Assembly: GCA_041750915.1 (NCBI GenBank)
Contig: JBGSYJ010000473.1
Coordinates: 1 to 22,804, forward strand
DNA length: 22,804 bases
Direction: 5' to 3'
From: JBGSYJ01 sp041750915
GTDB taxonomy: Bacteria > Acidobacteriota > Thermoanaerobaculia > Gp7-AA8
The translations under genes and the position numbers were made by a program. Shown piece after piece: positions 1-6,516 of the stretch. The notes beneath the pieces were generated by a model that did not search any database, was not told the DNA's origin, and saw only the letters and a list, made by a program, of their open reading frames with translations. Numbering within the stretch: the first letter of the stretch is position 1; every line of letters begins with the position of its first letter.

Positions 1-1013
1 GGGTTGCCGGCGGGTCATCCGGTGGCTCGGCCGCCGCCGTTTCCGCGAGGATGGTACCGGTAGCTCTGGGATCCGAGACGGGAGGGTCGGTAAGACAGCC
101 CGCCGCGTTCTGTGGGGTGACCGGGCTGAAGCCGACGTGGGGACGCGTGAGCCGGTGGGGTCTCGTGGCGTTCGCCTCCTCGCTCGATCAGATCGGAATT
201 GTCGGCAGGACCGCAGCCGATTGCGCGTTCGTCCTGGAGCACATTGCAGGCGAGGATGCCGCCGATTCGACCTCGAGCTCCGAGCCCGTTCCTCAGTATT
301 CGAAAGGCCTGGGAGCCGGAATCGACGGCGTCCGCTTCGGAATCGTCAAAGAAGCCATCGACTCGCTGGAAGGGGAGGCGCGCGCCAACTTCGATAGCGC
401 TGTTGAGGTGTTGCGGCGTGAGGGCGCTCAGGTGGACGTTGTGAGCATCCCTTCGATCCGTTACGCCATCGCGATGTACTACGTGATCGCAAATGCCGAA
501 GCGAGCGCTAACCTTGCGCGTTTCGACGGCGTGAGGTTCGGCCATCGCAGCGCGGAGGCCTCCACGCTTGGGCAACTCTACGTGAATTCGCGAACCGAGG
601 GGTTCGGCGCCGAAGTCAAACGACGGATCATGCTGGGGACCTTCGCCCTTTCGTCGGGCTACTACGATGCGTATTACGGAAGGGCACAGAAGGCGCGGGC
701 CCTGCTGCGACGCGAATTCGACCTCGCGTTCGCGGAATGCGACTTTCTTCTGACCCCGACCACTCCCGGTCCCGCGTTCAAAGTCGGCGAGAAAGCAGAT
801 GACCCGCTCGCCATGTACCTATCCGACATTTACACAGCCCCCGCGAACCTCGTCGGCATCCCCGCGATCGCCGTTCCGTCCGGATCCACCGCCGAAGGTC
901 TGCCGCTATCGCTCCAGATCATGGGCCTCCATTTCTCGGAGGGCGCGCTGCTCAACGCCGCCGACCATTACGAGAAAAAAACTGGATGGGGACGGCCTGC
1001 GCAGGCTCGATGA
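1..1013 (+). CDS. gatA: Glutamyl-tRNA(Gln) amidotransferase subunit A, 5'-truncated by window edge
   Basis: Amidase subunit of GatCAB, which releases ammonia from glutamine to convert Glu-tRNA(Gln) (and/or Asp-tRNA(Asn)) to the amide form in the cytoplasm. The reading frame is open from base 3 and begins inside the amidase signature (VAGGSSGGSAAAV), so the Met at 51 is internal. About 150 residues, including the catalytic Lys, lie upstream of the window. Visible are the cis-Ser (codon 15-17) and, 24 residues later, the nucleophilic Ser in ETGGSVRQPA (codon 87-89), the spacing known for GatA. GatA-specific blocks follow: RFDGVRFG, RTEGFGAEVKRRIMLGTF and GYYDAYYGRAQKAR, which separate it from general amidases. 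The C-terminus is complete. A hairpin terminator lies 7 bases after the stop, so gatA is the last gene of its operon. Confidence 0.96.
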   Translation, partial: VAGGSSGGSAAAVSARMVPVALGSETGGSVRQPAAFCGVTGLKPTWGRVSRWGLVAFASSLDQIGIVGRTAADCAFVLEHIAGEDAADSTSSSEPVPQYSKGLGAGIDGVRFGIVKEAIDSLEGEARANFDSAVEVLRREGAQVDVVSIPSIRYAIAMYYVIANAEASANLARFDGVRFGHRSAEASTLGQLYVNSRTEGFGAEVKRRIMLGTFALSSGYYDAYYGRAQKARALLRREFDLAFAECDFLLTPTTPGPAFKVGEKADDPLAMYLSDIYTAPANLVGIPAIAVPSGSTAEGLPLSLQIMGLHFSEGALLNAADHYEKKTGWGRPAQAR

Positions 1014-1014
1014 C

Positions 1015-1163
1015 CCATGTGGCAGGGCCCTCCGAGGCCCTGCCTTTTCAGGATCGTTCCAGTGTACGAAAGCTGGAGCGTGCATCATTCTCTCGGTGAC
1101 CCCAGATGTCGTACCTCGCGACCTTCCGGAAGAGGCAGGGCCTCGGAGGGCCCTGCCACATGG
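1015..1163. repeat. REPIN-like element: two inverted 31-bp hairpin repeats
   Basis: Bases 1015-1045 and 1133-1163 are perfect reverse complements over 31 bp, separated by 87 bp. Each copy is itself a hairpin with stem GGCAGGGCC / GGCCCTGCC. Two inverted REP-type hairpins is the layout known for REPIN elements; family membership is inferred. The middle holds no convincing gene. The element fills most of the gap between gatA and the amidase gene. Downstream of it, at 1195-1200, is a possible -10 (TATCAT) with no good -35. Confidence 0.6.
1021..1048 (+). terminator. Rho-independent terminator after gatA
   Basis: A perfect 9-bp stem (GGCAGGGCC / GGCCCTGCC) with a 6-base loop CTCCGA is followed directly by TTTT. 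It starts 7 bases after the gatA stop. The hairpin is also one arm of the larger inverted-repeat element at 1015-1163, so it may be a repeat unit used as a terminator. Confidence 0.7.
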
Positions 1164-1255
1164 CCACCGTTTCGTCATTCTCTGCCGATCGGGTTATCAT
1201 GACTATTGGCGTTTGCGTGGTGCCGTAATCGAGCGGTGTCCACCTTCGCGCTCAC

Positions 1256-3097
1256 ATGGGGGTGGCGGTGCGGAAGTGGTGTGTGGCGATTCTCACGATT
1301 CTTCTCCTGCCTGCGGTTGGTTTCGCGGCGGTCGAGCAGGTGAGTGTCGCGATGGCGGATCGAACGCGGGCCGTGCTCGACTCCGAACATTCGATTTTCC
1401 TCGCAGTGACCCCGCACACGGGCGATGCATGGAGCCGCCTGGCGCTAAGGACCACGGGGAAGGCCTCGAACTGGAAGACGCTGGCAGATCTCAACCGGAT
1501 GGGCGAGAACCTGCATCGCGATCGCGAGGTAATGGTTCCCCTCTCGCTCGCCCGCCCGGAGCTCCAGCTGAAGATCCTCAAGGAGATCTTTCCTTCCGAC
1601 CGCGTGACACCGGAAGGGTGGGTCCATCTGGTACTCGCACGCGAGATGGAGGGTGAGTCGCTCTGGAAAATCGCCGAGTGGTTCACCGGCGACGGAGCGA
1701 ACTATTCTGCGATCCGCACGGCGAACAGTCTTGCGAGGCTCTCGACCCGTCGCGGCGATCCGATTCTGATCCCGGACCGGCTGCTGCTCCCTCATCTTCG
1801 AGCGCCTGGGCAGAGGCAGACTCGAATAGCCGAAGTCGAAGATGACCCCGTCGACAGCCGTCCGTCTCAGGCTCCTTCGGTATCGCTGGCGTCGTCGGTT
1901 CAGCCAGCCGTCGCGAACTCCGGACCTGTTGCGCTCGAGTTCGGATCCGCAGACGGCAGACCGTACGCGATCTACCCTCTGAAAAAAGGTGAAGCGCTTT
2001 ACTCATCAGTAGCCATTCGTTTTACCGGACGTGTCTACGCAAAGGACGTCAACGAGGTCGTTGACCAGCTCGTGAAATACAACGGCATCAGCGATGTCTC
2101 GCGGATTCCGGCCGGATACAAGGTTCGGATCCCGATGGAGCTGCTCCTTCCGGAGTATCGCCCCCGCAGCGATCCCCGACGTCTGGCCGAGGAAGAGTCA
2201 CGTCGTGAGAGCTCGCGAGCCGTACGGCGCATCAGGGCGATGGATCTCAGCGGCGTTCATATCATTCTCGACGCCGGGCACGGCGGAAGAGACGTAGGGA
2301 CTCTTCATGATGGGATTCACGAGTCCGATTACGTTTACGACGTGGCCTGCCGGCTGAAGGCCCTGCTCGAAAAGAACACGAAAGCGAAAGTCTCGATGAC
2401 GACGCGTTCGGTAGCTCTCGGCTACAAGGTTCCCAATCAGAACGTGCTGGAGCGGCGAAAGGATCATGTGGTTCTGACCTCGCCCACCTACCAGCTCGAG
2501 AATCCTGTTGTCGGTGTTCATCTGCGCTGGTATCTGGCCAACTCGATTCTGAGAAAGGCGATGAGGTCGTCCATCGAACCGGAGAAGGTCATCTTCATAT
2601 CGATTCACGCAGACTCGCTTCATCCATCCCTTCGCGGCGCGATGGCCTACGTTCCCGGGCAGCGTCTCGTGCAGGGCACGTTCTCGAAAACGCAGGGTGT
2701 CTACCTGGCGCGTTCGGAAGTTCGGGAGAGTCCCACGGTCACGCATACAGAAGAGGATGCACTCCGCGCGGAGGGGCTTTCGACTGAGTTGGCCGATTCG
2801 ATCATCGATGCGTTCGCAGGTGCGAAACTCCAGGTGCACCCATTCAAGCCTGTTCGTACGAATGTCGTTCGCGACGGCAAAGAGTGGGTTCCCGCGATCA
2901 TCCGGTACAACAAAGTGCCGACGCGGATACTGCTCGAGATCGGGAATCTCGGAAACGTCGAGGACCGGAGTCTCATCCAGACGCGGAAGTATCGCGAACA
3001 GGTCGCCGCGACCATCTCGCGTGGAATCGTCGACTTTTTCTCGAAGGGCGAGCTGGACCGACGCCCTGATCTGACAGCGAACGCTGCAGGCAAGTGA
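1256..3097 (+). CDS. Exported N-acetylmuramoyl-L-alanine amidase with LysM-like repeats
   Basis: Zinc amidase (Amidase_3) that cuts the bond between MurNAc and the stem peptide in peptidoglycan, acting in the periplasm. A signal peptide covers about residues 1-24 (basic start, hydrophobic ILTILLLPAVGFA, cleavage near GFA-A). Three LysM-like segments lie at about 44-97, 122-180 and 238-300, followed by an acidic/Arg-rich linker. The catalytic domain runs from about 330 to 600 with zinc and catalytic residues H342 (DAGHGG), E356 (HESDY), H451 (SIHADS) and E561 (LLEIGNLGN). The stretch between TTRS and ISIHAD, and the one between HADS and the final Glu block, are both long for the family, suggesting inserted regions. 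The start is uncertain: the ATG has no clear RBS, and GTG at 1268 lies just after a G-rich stretch. At 613 residues it is longer than a minimal amidase. The family is clear, the exact ortholog is not. Confidence 0.88.
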   Translation: MGVAVRKWCVAILTILLLPAVGFAAVEQVSVAMADRTRAVLDSEHSIFLAVTPHTGDAWSRLALRTTGKASNWKTLADLNRMGENLHRDREVMVPLSLARPELQLKILKEIFPSDRVTPEGWVHLVLAREMEGESLWKIAEWFTGDGANYSAIRTANSLARLSTRRGDPILIPDRLLLPHLRAPGQRQTRIAEVEDDPVDSRPSQAPSVSLASSVQPAVANSGPVALEFGSADGRPYAIYPLKKGEALYSSVAIRFTGRVYAKDVNEVVDQLVKYNGISDVSRIPAGYKVRIPMELLLPEYRPRSDPRRLAEEESRRESSRAVRRIRAMDLSGVHIILDAGHGGRDVGTLHDGIHESDYVYDVACRLKALLEKNTKAKVSMTTRSVALGYKVPNQNVLERRKDHVVLTSPTYQLENPVVGVHLRWYLANSILRKAMRSSIEPEKVIFISIHADSLHPSLRGAMAYVPGQRLVQGTFSKTQGVYLARSEVRESPTVTHTEEDALRAEGLSTELADSIIDAFAGAKLQVHPFKPVRTNVVRDGKEWVPAIIRYNKVPTRILLEIGNLGNVEDRSLIQTRKYREQVAATISRGIVDFFSKGELDRRPDLTANAAGK

Positions 3098-3117
3098 GCT
3101 CGTCACCGGGGTTCGCG

Positions 3118-3123
3118 TATAAT
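3118..3123 (+). promoter_or_regulatory. Possible -10 box for ribH-nusB
   Basis: A perfect TATAAT lies in the 43-base gap between the amidase stop and ribH. Transcription would begin near 3130, giving a very short leader before the ATG at 3141. No convincing -35 is seen at the expected distance, so this is tentative. The gap is too short for an FMN riboswitch. Confidence 0.35.
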
Positions 3124-3140
3124 GCGCGCCCGTTCTCACG

Positions 3141-3623
3141 ATGCCCACTCACGAACAGATTGAAGGATCATCGAACGCCAGGGGCCTGCGTTTTGCAGTC
3201 GTAGCGAGTCGATTCAACGACGAAATCACGAGCGGGCTGATGGACGGAGCTCTGGAGTGTCTTCGACAGCATGGCGCGGACCGTGAAGACGTCACAATCT
3301 GCCGGGTTCCGGGAGCGTTCGAGCTTCCGATCGCGGCCTCGACCTTTGCGAAGTCGGGACAGTTTGACGCCGTTGTCGCAATCGGAGCCCTGGTGCGCGG
3401 AGACACGCCTCACTTCGATTTCATTTCCCTGCAGGTCACCATGGACCTCTCCCGTGTGGCGCTCGATTCGGGCGTTCCGGTTGCCTACGGGGTGATCACC
3501 TGCAATACCATGGAGCAGGCCGAAGCGCGATCGGGTCCCGGCGGGGGCAACAAGGGATGGGAGGCGGCTCTGGCCGCGATCGAAATGGCGAGCCTGATGA
3601 AGCAACTGGGTCCTTCGGAATGA
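3141..3623 (+). CDS. ribH: 6,7-dimethyl-8-ribityllumazine synthase
   Basis: Penultimate enzyme of riboflavin synthesis: condenses 5-amino-6-ribitylamino-uracil with 3,4-dihydroxy-2-butanone 4-phosphate, normally as a cytoplasmic oligomeric shell. The 160-residue length is normal for the family. Recognisable motifs are SRFN (23-26), the substrate loop GAFELP (58-63), GALVRGDTPHFD with the general-base His at 91, YGVITCNT, and a Gly-rich GNKGWEAA near the C-terminus that normally carries the phosphate-binding and subunit-contact residues. The last codons overlap the nusB start by ATGA, the common ribH-nusB pairing. Confidence 0.96.
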   Translation: MPTHEQIEGSSNARGLRFAVVASRFNDEITSGLMDGALECLRQHGADREDVTICRVPGAFELPIAASTFAKSGQFDAVVAIGALVRGDTPHFDFISLQVTMDLSRVALDSGVPVAYGVITCNTMEQAEARSGPGGGNKGWEAALAAIEMASLMKQLGPSE

Positions 3624-4096
3624 ACGAAAACCGCGCAGACAACCATGATCTTTCGTCATCACCGCCGTCCACCCGAATCACCGGGTCGCGTCGGAAGGCG
3701 CGCGAGCTCGCCCTGCAGATGTTGTTTCAACACGACATTGCGGGCAATGATCCGGCGACGATCATAGGGACATTCGAAGAACTTCAGAAGGCGAAATCCC
3801 CCATCCGCGACTTTGCGGTCAGATTGCTCGAAGGTACGGTTCTCAATCTCGAGAAGATCGACGGGATGATCGTGGCGCAGGCGGAGAACTGGCGCATATC
3901 GCGAATGGCCGTGGTCGATCGCAACATCATCCGGATGTCGATTTACGAGTTCCTCCACGAACCCGACACGCCAAAGCTCGTGATCATCGACGAGGCGATC
4001 GAGATTGCGAAGAAGTTCGGCACGCAGAAGTCGTCCCAGTTCATCAACGGCATTCTTGACGGGATTCTGAAAAGGTACAATCTCCAGGACCCGTGA
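3620..4096 (+). CDS. nusB: Transcription antitermination factor NusB
   Basis: NusB binds boxA RNA together with NusE (S10) and supports processive antitermination of rRNA operons. The frame is open further upstream, but the ATG at 3620 overlaps the ribH TGA (ATGA), indicating translational coupling and giving 158 residues. After a polar N-terminal tail of about 22 residues, the all-helical NusB fold is clear: SRRKARELALQMLFQ, then WRISRMAVVDRNIIRMSIYE, and the C-terminal DEAIEIAKKFGTQKSSQFIN with the conserved K-F-G and FINGILD ending. No terminator is obvious after it; a repeat-filled gap follows. Confidence 0.96.
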   Translation: MNENRADNHDLSSSPPSTRITGSRRKARELALQMLFQHDIAGNDPATIIGTFEELQKAKSPIRDFAVRLLEGTVLNLEKIDGMIVAQAENWRISRMAVVDRNIIRMSIYEFLHEPDTPKLVIIDEAIEIAKKFGTQKSSQFINGILDGILKRYNLQDP

Positions 4097-4134
4097 CCTT
4101 CCATCCGAAGATTGAGCTCGCTGCTGTTGAACCT

Positions 4135-4340
4135 GCGTTCCGGAGATCGAGTGCTTGCCTCGCGCCGGAGGCGCGGCAGAGGGTAGCCGGTGGCAAGCGC
4201 AGCGCAGCCACCGGTAACGGTGCGCAAGAGGTCTCCGCCCCGGCGGGGCGGAAGAACAAGGTCGCCGGCACCCCTGCCTCCGGTGCGCAGTTCAGCTGCG
4301 CTTCATTGGCGCCACGCCTTCGCTTCGCTCAGGATGACAA
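4135..4340. repeat. Intergenic repeat cluster between nusB and the chemosensory operon
   Basis: The 265-base gap 4097-4361 contains no convincing gene. It holds a hairpin CCGGTGGC (4187-4194) / GCCACCGG (4207-4214), a perfect palindrome CCGCCCCGGCGGGGCGG (4235-4251), and at its right end TTCGCTTCGCTCAGGATGACA, a single terminus of the element found whole at 14768-14853. An open frame crossing the gap (4093-4365) encodes only low-complexity sequence made by these repeats. The right-hand repeat ends about 10 bases before the RBS of the next gene. Confidence 0.6.
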
Positions 4341-4349
4341 GTCCTTCCC

Positions 4350-4355
4350 GGGGAG
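4350..4355 (+). promoter_or_regulatory. Ribosome binding site deciding a TTG start
   Basis: GGGGAG lies 6 bases before the TTG at 4362. No ATG or GTG fits the start of the PATAN domain, so this site supports the rare TTG start. Confidence 0.6.
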
Positions 4356-4361
4356 TCTCCC

Positions 4362-6092
4362 TTGAGTCTCGTCGGGCGGCTCGAGGACCTCTCGCCCACG
4401 GACATCATCCAGATCGTCTTCCTCAGCCGCAGGTCGGGCCGTCTCGATATGCGTGTTCCGTCCGGAGTGTTCTCCATCTTTTTCAGCCATGGCCTGATCT
4501 CGGGCGTCACGAGTCCGGACAGCCCGGATCTCGGGGCGACGCTGCTCGAGGAACAGGGCATCTCTGAAGCTCAGCTTGCCGAAGCTCGGGCGGTGGAAGC
4601 GGCTGGAGTTCCGCTCGCCGCGTTTGTCATTGACTGCAACATCGTCCCGGCCTCCGAGTTGACTGCTGCGATCGAAAGACGGATTGGAACCGTTCTCGAT
4701 CAGATCTCATCCTTTGTAGAAGGCGAGTTCGATTTCGTGCTCGGAGATGGCGATACGAGCCGCCACCTCGGTTACGACTTGCAGGCCCTCATCGGGGCTG
4801 AGGGCTTCCTTCCCCAGAAGTTCCTCGGCGCAGGCGAGAAGATGAAACCGCTCCAGGGTCTCGAGGAAAGCCTGCGCGCGGGAAAAGCCTTCCTGAGGAC
4901 GCCTGCGGCGGAACCAGCGGAAACCGTCACAGAAGTGCGTGAGGATCCGGCGCCGGTCGAAAGCGGGGAAACCGACGCGCCCCTCGCGGCAACCGGACGG
5001 CCGGAGTTCGGTCCCGATTCGACACGACCCGGCGCTCCAGCTTCTCAGTTCCGCATTCGGGACGACGGCGCCGGTGATCCCGACGGGACCCCTGTTCCTG
5101 TCCTGGTCTACCAGCCGGAGCCGATGCTCCGCGTCGCTCTCAAACGGGCACTGACGGACCCCGGTGTCGAGATTATCCAGTCGTACTCTCCGGACGAGCT
5201 CCGACAGGAAGTGACCCGGATGGTGGACGCGCGGCGCTTCTTCGTGTCGATCGTCGATACCGGCAGTCATGGTCCGCCGGGAACTGGCGCCTCGCTCATC
5301 GCTCTGATCAAGCGAGCGAATCCGCGTCTGCCGGTAGCGAGCATCGGTGACCCTTCAGCACCTCCAAACGTGATGCAGATGCCGGTTGACGAAGAAGTGG
5401 TCCTCCCTGCGGGCGATCGATACGACATCTCTCCCTCAACGGAAAGACTCGCCGCGTTCGCACGCGCAGCGATCGATCGCTGGAGAACGACCGTCGCCGC
5501 CGGCACCTCCGAGTCCGAAGCCGGGCAGGAACTCTACGAGAAGGCGAGCGCCGAACGGAGCTCGCGCCGTTTCGAACTTCTGGAGCTTCTGATTCTCGAG
5601 CTCAGTGATCCGGACGATGTTTTGAGCCTCGGTCGAACGCTGCTCCGGGCAGCCTCTGAGTATGTCGATCGCGGCGCGATCTTCGTGCTCCGCGACAGCG
5701 AATTTCTGGGCCTGGCCGCTTTCGGAACGGGAGGGGTCGAGCAGGGGGTGAATGAGAGCATCAAAGGCGCTAGAATTCCATTTTCAGAACCGTCCGTATT
5801 GCGGGATGTAGCAGAGGGCAGGAGCGCGCACCGCGGGAAGCTGCGAAAAACGCCCGCGAATGTCGAGCTCGTGCAGCGACTCGGTCCGAGTCTGCCTTCG
5901 GAGGTCGTCGTGCTTCCGATTCTGCGTGGGAGCACGGTGGTAGGCGTCTTTTACGGAGACAATGGCGGCAATAGAACGCCGGTGACAGAGACCGCAGGAC
6001 TCGAGATCTTCCTCGGTCAGGCTGGCAGGGCGCTCGAAGAGGGACTGAATGCGAGAGCAGCGCGCGTCCATGGCGGCGGCGGGGAGGCCTGA
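4362..6092 (+). CDS. PATAN (DUF4388) - pseudo-receiver - GAF protein
   Basis: Cytoplasmic three-part signalling protein of 576 residues that opens the chemosensory operon. Residues 1 to about 155 form a DUF4388/PATAN-type domain (GRLEDLSPTDIIQIVFLSRR start, then RSGRLDM and the hydrophobic IFFSHGLISGV). A Pro/Glu/Ala-rich linker covers about 165-245. Residues about 246-365 look like a receiver fold, with D299 at the phospho-acceptor position but with the acidic pair replaced by QPEP, so it is probably not phosphorylated normally. Residues about 395-570 are a GAF domain (ELLELLILELSDPDDVLSLGR to the final EIFLGQAGRALEEGL). PATAN domains are known in proteins that contact receivers and in gliding/pilus regulators. 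The start is a TTG with a good RBS. The next gene begins at the base after the stop, so the two are surely co-transcribed. The exact function is unknown. Confidence 0.82.
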   Translation: MSLVGRLEDLSPTDIIQIVFLSRRSGRLDMRVPSGVFSIFFSHGLISGVTSPDSPDLGATLLEEQGISEAQLAEARAVEAAGVPLAAFVIDCNIVPASELTAAIERRIGTVLDQISSFVEGEFDFVLGDGDTSRHLGYDLQALIGAEGFLPQKFLGAGEKMKPLQGLEESLRAGKAFLRTPAAEPAETVTEVREDPAPVESGETDAPLAATGRPEFGPDSTRPGAPASQFRIRDDGAGDPDGTPVPVLVYQPEPMLRVALKRALTDPGVEIIQSYSPDELRQEVTRMVDARRFFVSIVDTGSHGPPGTGASLIALIKRANPRLPVASIGDPSAPPNVMQMPVDEEVVLPAGDRYDISPSTERLAAFARAAIDRWRTTVAAGTSESEAGQELYEKASAERSSRRFELLELLILELSDPDDVLSLGRTLLRAASEYVDRGAIFVLRDSEFLGLAAFGTGGVEQGVNESIKGARIPFSEPSVLRDVAEGRSAHRGKLRKTPANVELVQRLGPSLPSEVVVLPILRGSTVVGVFYGDNGGNRTPVTETAGLEIFLGQAGRALEEGLNARAARVHGGGGEA

Positions 6093-6467
6093 ATGAAGAT
6101 TCTGGTGGTGGAGGACTCGACTTCGATGCGCGCCTACCTCACGACGATGATCGAGGGCGGCGACGACGGTCTCGAGATCGTCGAGGCCGGCAGCGGCTTC
6201 GAGGCTTTGAAGGTTCTTCCGCATCATACGTTCCAGGCGATTCTCACCGACATCAACATGCCCGACATCAACGGGCTCGAGCTTGTGAGCTTTCTCAAGA
6301 ATCATCCCGTCTATCGTTCGATCCCGATCATGGTGATCTCGACCGAGAGCAGTGAAGAGGACAGGAAGCGCGCCGCTGCTCTGGGCGCTGAGGAGTATCT
6401 GGTCAAGCCGTTCGAGGTGTCGGACCTTCTGTCGCGGCTCCAGAGGCTCCTGGGAGTTCAGTCCTGA
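6093..6467 (+). CDS. Single-domain CheY-like response regulator
   Basis: Stand-alone receiver of 124 residues. All phosphorylation residues are present: the acidic pair E8/D9 in VVEDST, phospho-acceptor D53 in LTDINMP, T84 in VISTESSEE and K105 in YLVKPF. It starts directly after the TGA of the PATAN-GAF gene and lies 49 bases before cheA, so it is likely phosphorylated by this CheA. No output domain is fused; it would act by protein contact, perhaps with the PATAN protein next door (inference). One of two intact CheY-type proteins in the cluster, the other being at 15809. Confidence 0.93.
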   Translation: MKILVVEDSTSMRAYLTTMIEGGDDGLEIVEAGSGFEALKVLPHHTFQAILTDINMPDINGLELVSFLKNHPVYRSIPIMVISTESSEEDRKRAAALGAEEYLVKPFEVSDLLSRLQRLLGVQS

Positions 6468-6516
6468 GAGGCTTTCCCGGCGCGGTGAACGCGGCCGGCG
6501 TGGTTCAATAGAGTCC

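Noticed and set aside
3098..3140. FMN riboswitch before ribH
   Set aside because: Only 43 bases are available and no RFN-element conserved blocks are seen.
2198..3148. 316-codon minus-strand frame
   Set aside because: It is antisense to the amidase catalytic domain with conserved zinc residues.
4093..4365. Open frame overlapping the nusB stop by GTGA
   Set aside because: It runs wholly through palindromic intergenic repeats and encodes low-complexity sequence with no domain; the overlap is chance.
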